A stretch of DNA of 44,835 bases from Roseomonas sp. (lineage in GTDB: Bacteria; Pseudomonadota; Alphaproteobacteria; Acetobacterales; Acetobacteraceae), in NCBI GenBank assembly GCA_020249505.1, contig JADCFN010000048.1, positions 1 through 44,835 on the forward strand, given 5' to 3'. This document shows, in pieces, positions 41,334-44,835 of this stretch. The notes beneath the pieces were generated by a model that had not been told where the DNA came from, searched no databases, and saw only the letters and a program-made list of their open reading frames with translations. The position numbers and the translations under genes were made by a program. How positions within the stretch are numbered: position 1 is the stretch's first letter; every line of letters starts with the position of its first letter.

Positions 41334-41774
41334 TCAACGCCTTGCCTCGAAAAAGGCACGCAGCAGCGCAGCGGCTTCGCCTTCACGCATGCCGCCCACC
41401 ACTTCCGGGTGGTGGTGGCAGGAAGATGCGGCATAAACCCGCGCGCCATGATCCACCCCGCCGCCCTTAGGATCATAGGCCCCGAATACCACGCGCGCGA
41501 CGCGAAAGAAGGATGCCGCCTGGGCGCACATCGGGCAGGGTTCCAGGGTGACCGTCAGGGTGCATTCGGCAAGGCGGGTCTGGCCGAGGCGCTGCGAGGC
41601 CGCTCTCAAGGCCAGCATTTCGGCATGGGCGGAGGGGTCTTGGCGCGCTTCCACCTCATTTCCGGCGCGTGCCAGTACTTTGCCGGCCTTGTCGGTCACC
41701 ACGGCGCCGACCGGCACTTCGCCACGGGCGGCGGCAGCGCGGGCTTCTTCCAGGGCGATTTCCATGGGTGTCAT
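41334..41774 (-). CDS. tadA: tRNA adenosine(34) deaminase
   Basis: A 146-residue zinc-dependent nucleoside deaminase that converts A34 to inosine in tRNA-Arg. Motifs are SAHAEMLALRAAS (zinc histidine and catalytic glutamate) and EPCPMCAQAA (two zinc cysteines). Length and start (MTPMEIALEEARAAAARGEVPVGAVV) match TadA. It should be essential. It is divergent from the VOC-family gene, with 212 bases between the two. Confidence 0.92.
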   Translation of the reverse strand: MTPMEIALEEARAAAARGEVPVGAVVTDKAGKVLARAGNEVEARQDPSAHAEMLALRAASQRLGQTRLAECTLTVTLEPCPMCAQAASFFRVARVVFGAYDPKGGGVDHGARVYAASSCHHHPEVVGGMREGEAAALLRAFFEARR

Positions 41775-41872
41775 GGCGCCTTCCTGCCGTGCCCTGGCCC
41801 TTTGGTCCAGAGCAGCGCCGGGGCATGCGCGGGGTCGGGCGATGCGGAACGGAGTCGGATTGGGGCAGGTTC

Positions 41873-41886
41873 TTGATCTTGCTCAA
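41873..41886. promoter_or_regulatory. possible FNR/FixK-like box
   Basis: TTGAT-CTTG-CTCAA matches the FNR-family palindrome TTGAT-N4-ATCAA at 9 of 10 arm positions. It lies between tadA and the VOC gene, ~100 bases before each start. A single near-match in AT-containing intergenic DNA is weak evidence. Confidence 0.25.
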
Positions 41887-41986
41887 TATGCGGCCCCTAC
41901 CCCTTGGCATGATGGCAAAGTCGAGCTTCAGTTCGGCGCAACGATAGCGGCCGCGCAGCACAACCAGACGCGGCTTTGGGGGATTT

Positions 41987-42628
41987 ATGGCTGAAATTGA
42001 TCATCTTGTGATTGGCGCCGCGACCTTGGAAGCAGGTGCCGCCTGGCTCGAACGCCATTTGGGCCTGCGCCCGGTTCCGGGTGGGGCGCATCCTGGCGTT
42101 GGCACGCATAACATGCTGCTGGGCCTGGGGCCGGAACAGTATATCGAAATCATTGCTCCCGATCCTGCCCAGGGCACGCCCGCCCATCCCCGCCCTTTCG
42201 ATTTGGATGACCCCGCGATGAAACTATCGCTGGAAGCGGAACCGCAACTGATCGCCTATGTCGCCGCGACGCCGGCCATTGAGGCGGTGGTGGCGCGGCT
42301 TGGTGCCTCCCACGGTGGTGAGGTGCGCGCCATGCGCCGCGGGGCGCTTTCCTGGCGCATGGCCTTCCCGCCGCAACGCCAGGATATGGGCAATCTGATC
42401 CCGCCGCTGATCCAGTGGGATGGCGCAAGGGCAGCAGCGCAAATTCCCGATTCCGGTTGGCGCCTGACCGGATTTGAGGCGCAGCACCCGGATATGGATG
42501 CGCTGCGGGAAGCCATCGCGGTCCGGGGTCTCGAGGAGGCAGTGAAACTCCGGCAAAGCCCAAGTCTAAGGCTGGTCGCGCATTTGCGCCATCGGGATGG
42601 GCGGGAAGCCGTGCTGGCCAGCGCCTGA
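41987..42628 (+). CDS. VOC family protein (glyoxalase-like domain)
   Basis: A 213-residue vicinal-oxygen-chelate protein of the glyoxalase_3 type. The first module is MAEIDHLVIGAATLEAGAAWLERHLGLRPVPGG (His6 as the first metal ligand) with GTHNMLLGLGPEQYIEIIAPDP, the second metal-binding strand. The rest is a second beta-alpha module with WRMAFPPQRQDMGNLIPPLIQW. The substrate is unknown; members handle small ketones, toxins or aromatic diols. It may have the FNR-like box upstream. Confidence 0.85.
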   Translation: MAEIDHLVIGAATLEAGAAWLERHLGLRPVPGGAHPGVGTHNMLLGLGPEQYIEIIAPDPAQGTPAHPRPFDLDDPAMKLSLEAEPQLIAYVAATPAIEAVVARLGASHGGEVRAMRRGALSWRMAFPPQRQDMGNLIPPLIQWDGARAAAQIPDSGWRLTGFEAQHPDMDALREAIAVRGLEEAVKLRQSPSLRLVAHLRHRDGREAVLASA

Positions 42629-42742
42629 GGCCGGCGGGTAAAGGCCTTTGAACACTCTATCCTTTCGCGTAGTTTCGGGACATATTTCCCGCATGGGAAG
42701 AAGTTTTGACCCCAAACGCCACTGCCCGCCGGGCGCACTATC

Positions 42743-42772
42743 GGCTTTTCCATTGGGTGCAATGGAAAGGCC
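42743..42772. promoter_or_regulatory. 13-bp hairpin in the leader of pleD
   Basis: GGCTTTTCCATTG and CAATGGAAAGGCC form a 13-bp stem with one T-G wobble and a GGTG loop, 45 bases before the pleD ATG. No T-tract follows, so it is not a standard terminator. It could be an operator, an attenuator, or a protein- or sRNA-binding site. Confidence 0.5.
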
Positions 42773-42817
42773 GCGCCCTGTTGCGCTTGCTCCTTTGACC
42801 TTGGGGATCGCCCCAGC

Positions 42818-44191
42818 ATGACGGCAAGGGTCCTGGTGGTGGATGACAGCCTGCCCAACCGCAAGCTGCTCGAAGCCCGCCTACAAGAGGAGTATTTTGA
42901 GGTTCTGGGCGCCGCTTCAGGGGCCGAGGCCATTACCCTCGCGCAGCGTTGGTCGCCGGATATCATCCTGTTGGATGTGCTGATGCCCGTGATGGATGGG
43001 TTCGAAGCCTGCCGGCGCCTAAAGGCGCAGCCGGCCACGGCGCATATCCCCGTGGTCATGGTGACGTCACTCAATGACCAAAGTGAGCGGGTGCGCGGCT
43101 TGGATGCCGGGGCGGATGATTTTCTGGTCAAGCCCGTGGATCAGGCGACCCTTTTTGCCCGGCTGCGCGCGCTGTTGCGTGTGAAGCAGGTTCTGGATGC
43201 CTGGCGGCTGCGCGCCGAGACGGTGCGCGATCTGGGCTTTGAACCGCCCACCGCGCCACCTGAGGATTTTGAGGGCGCCAAGGTGCTGCTGCTGTCGGAT
43301 AATGCCGCCGAGGCAGCAGCACTTTCCACCGCGCTCGGCGCCGATGGCATGACGCTTGAGCAATCGCGCGACGAGAAAACAGTCTGGGCCAAGCTGCAAG
43401 ACCCGCAGGCGCATTACGATCTGGTGCTGGCCTCGCTCCCTATGTCAGAGGGGGATCCGCTACGCCTTGCCTCACGCCTTAGGGCAGAAGCGGAGACGCG
43501 CGATCTACCGCTGATGCTGATTGCCGATGATGAGCAGCGTGATCTTGTGTTGCGCGCCTTTGAATTGGGTGCATCCGACCATGTACTGCGCCCGATCAAT
43601 GAGGAAGAATTGCGCGCGCGCGTGCGCAACCAGGTGCGGCGCCGGCGCTATCAATTGCGCCTCAGGGCGGAATTTGATCGCTCACTTGAATTGGCGGTGA
43701 CCGATGGGCTGACGGGCTTGCGCAATCGCCGCTATGTCTTTCGCCATCTTGAATCCCTTCTGCGCGCAGGCACGGCCTGCGGCGTGCTGATGATTGATGT
43801 GGATCGCTTCAAGCCGCTCAATGATTATTACGGTCATGCGGCGGGCGACGCTGCCTTGCGCGAAGTGGCGGCGCGGCTGCGTGAACATGTGCGCGCTTCC
43901 GATGTGGTTGCACGCTATGGCGGGGAAGAGTTTCTGGTGGTGATGTCGGGCGCCGGGGCTGAGGAGACTGCGGTCATTGCCGAAAGACTGCGCACCGCCA
44001 TTGGCGAAAGGCCGATTGATCTCGGCCAGGCCAAATTGCCGGTCACGGTGAGCATCGGCAGCGCCCTTTCGGCCCAGGCCACGGATGCCGAGGCGCTGAT
44101 CGCCGCGGCCGATTCGGCCATGTATCGCGCCAAGGCTTCGGGCCGGAATTGTGTGGAAGCGGCGCGCGAGGTTGATGTGCGCGCAGTGTAA
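42818..44191 (+). CDS. pleD: PleD-type diguanylate cyclase response regulator
   Basis: A 457-residue protein made of REC-REC-GGDEF. The first receiver has acidic DD at 9-10, the phospho-acceptor Asp53 (IILLDVLMPVMDG) and the late lysine in FLVKPVD. The second receiver (~148-275) has lost the acceptor aspartate (YDLVLASLPMS), as in PleD, and serves dimerisation. The GGDEF domain has YGGEEF with the RASD inhibitory site just before it, so it should make c-di-GMP and be product-inhibited. It controls the motile-sessile switch in known cases. divK, its usual neighbour in Caulobacter, is not seen here. rpmG lies on the far side of a repeat. Confidence 0.94.
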   Translation: MTARVLVVDDSLPNRKLLEARLQEEYFEVLGAASGAEAITLAQRWSPDIILLDVLMPVMDGFEACRRLKAQPATAHIPVVMVTSLNDQSERVRGLDAGADDFLVKPVDQATLFARLRALLRVKQVLDAWRLRAETVRDLGFEPPTAPPEDFEGAKVLLLSDNAAEAAALSTALGADGMTLEQSRDEKTVWAKLQDPQAHYDLVLASLPMSEGDPLRLASRLRAEAETRDLPLMLIADDEQRDLVLRAFELGASDHVLRPINEEELRARVRNQVRRRRYQLRLRAEFDRSLELAVTDGLTGLRNRRYVFRHLESLLRAGTACGVLMIDVDRFKPLNDYYGHAAGDAALREVAARLREHVRASDVVARYGGEEFLVVMSGAGAEETAVIAERLRTAIGERPIDLGQAKLPVTVSIGSALSAQATDAEALIAAADSAMYRAKASGRNCVEAAREVDVRAV

Positions 44192-44229
44192 TGGCGTCTT
44201 GGCGGAACTGACCAGGACAGTTGTGGCGT

Positions 44230-44333
44230 CAGAACGTGTTGCGTTCACATGGGTTCACGCAACCCGCTCTACATCGTTGTTTTTTGAGCATCTTCGCATG
44301 TTCAGATGATCCCATCTGAACGTGATATGCTCT
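44230..44333. repeat. third copy of the ~104-bp double-hairpin repeat
   Basis: Matches the tandem copies at 38655-38863 almost throughout. Hairpin B reads CATGTTCAGATG-ATCC-CATCTGAACGTG; the one change in the left arm (C to T) keeps a G-T pair, so folding is preserved in RNA. It lies between pleD and rpmG. Confidence 0.92.
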
Positions 44334-44367
44334 AGCGCCGGGGTTCCGTCATTGGCACCGCAAACGC

Positions 44368-44390
44368 AAAAAGGGCGGGAAATCCCGCCC
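44368..44390 (-). terminator. rho-independent terminator of rpmG
   Basis: On the minus strand GGGCGGG-ATTT-CCCGCCC is followed by TTTTT. It lies 41 bases beyond the rpmG stop and is a standard intrinsic terminator for that gene. Confidence 0.85.
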
Positions 44391-44431
44391 CTGACCCAAC
44401 TATGAGACCTCCGCCTTTGGGGCGGGGGGGA

Positions 44432-44599
44432 TTATTTGATCTTGGCTTCGCGGAAGACGACGTGCTTGCGCGCCACCGGGTCATACTTCTTCTTTTCCAT
44501 CTTCCCGGTGATGTTGCGGGTATTCTTCTTGGTCACGTAAAAATACCCGGTTTCCGCGCTGCTGACGAGGCGAATGAGGATCGTGTTTGACTTTGCCAT
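44432..44599 (-). CDS. rpmG: 50S ribosomal protein L33
   Basis: A 55-residue L33: [26 protein letters not shown] followed by [29 protein letters not shown]. It lacks the paired cysteines of the zinc-binding form, as is usual in alphaproteobacteria. The ATG at 44599 has GGAG eight bases upstream. A single-gene transcript ends at the terminator at 44368. Confidence 0.96.
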   Translation of the reverse strand: MAKSNTILIRLVSSAETGYFYVTKKNTRNITGKMEKKKYDPVARKHVVFREAKIK

Positions 44600-44782
44600 G
44601 GCTAAAAACTCCAAGCCCGGGGCCAGGGGGCCTCGAGCATCCGAGCCCCCTTCCTACCCAAGCGAGCGCTGGCGTCAAGGGGTTTTCGGGCCCGAGCCAG
44701 GGCAATCGCTTGAGATTGGTCGGGATTCCTGATTGCGGCGTAATGTGATTCATGGGTTACCTCGATTTGATGAGGTTTCTCC

Positions 44783-44835
44783 ATGTCTTCTGCGTCACTC
44801 CTGGATCATTTTTCTGCGCTTGAGGACCCTCGCCA
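44783..44835 (+). mobile_element. ISAs1-family transposase, 5' end (cut by the window)
   Basis: The last 53 bases open a gene reading MSSASLLDHFSALEDPR, the usual start of ISAs1-family (H-repeat type) transposases. TGAGG lies nine bases before the ATG. The ~60 bases upstream (from about 44700) should hold the left inverted repeat, but I could not define it because the other end lies outside. The rest of the element is beyond the window. Confidence 0.7.

Noticed and set aside
41873-41886. FNR/FixK box as a real finding
   Set aside because: One near-match of ten positions with no oxygen-related gene nearby; listed only as a low-confidence feature.

Overview
The window is chromosomal DNA of a GC-rich alphaproteobacterium, most likely an acetic-acid-bacterium relative (Acetobacteraceae, Roseomonas-like). 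This placement is inferred from four orphan Bug-type (TctC) solute-binding proteins with RR-type leaders, CaiB-type CoA-transferases, a PleD next to rpmG, and the comF/grx/methyltransferase and map/radC neighbourhoods. Nothing outside the window was compared. About 46 genes are packed tightly, and no gap exceeds 300 bases. I found no rRNA, tRNA, CRISPR array or prophage. The right edge cuts into an ISAs1-type transposase gene.

Layout. 1-1,120: a hicAB toxin-antitoxin pair, with a palindromic operator over its promoter, sits between an intact CoA-transferase gene and a 70-codon duplicate of that gene's own 3' end. 1,120-6,140: acyl-CoA dehydrogenase/CoA-transferase operon, outer-membrane beta-barrel, C39-like cysteine peptidase, and a stand-alone transglutaminase that resembles the N-terminal module of DUF2126 proteins. 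6,240-12,703: catabolic block with an enolase-superfamily enzyme, FAH hydrolase, Bug proteins and an M20 peptidase. 12,845-17,246: hotdog thioesterase, crotonase, beta-hydroxyacid dehydrogenase, DenD-like dehydrogenase and diaminopropionate ammonia-lyase. 17,256-21,518: glutaredoxin, ComF, a four-domain rhodanese and a cysteine-dioxygenase-like enzyme, with a divergent methyltransferase.

21,584-27,491: map, DUF2306, radC, a secreted trypsin-like protease, a permuted-looking CoA-transferase and a DHA2 exporter. 27,569-32,599: a phnCDEE-type phosphonate importer preceded by a convincing Pho box, and a divergent FAD-dependent amine oxidase. 32,673-37,659: two orphan binding proteins, a CidA/LrgB pair and an MFS carrier. 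37,789-44,599: baeRF12 protein, DUF1194, a WbpE-like aminotransferase, DUF4214, tadA, a VOC protein, pleD and rpmG.

The most noteworthy items are the Pho-box-controlled phosphonate importer with its flavin oxidase (a candidate minimal organophosphonate-use locus), a ~104-bp two-hairpin repeat in three copies, the hicAB locus with its captured gene end, and the cysteine-dioxygenase/rhodanese pair between comF and its usual divergent neighbour. Several enzymes carry active-site substitutions (enolase-superfamily Lys to Gln, crotonase Glu to Gly) that argue against simple transfer of the family's textbook function.
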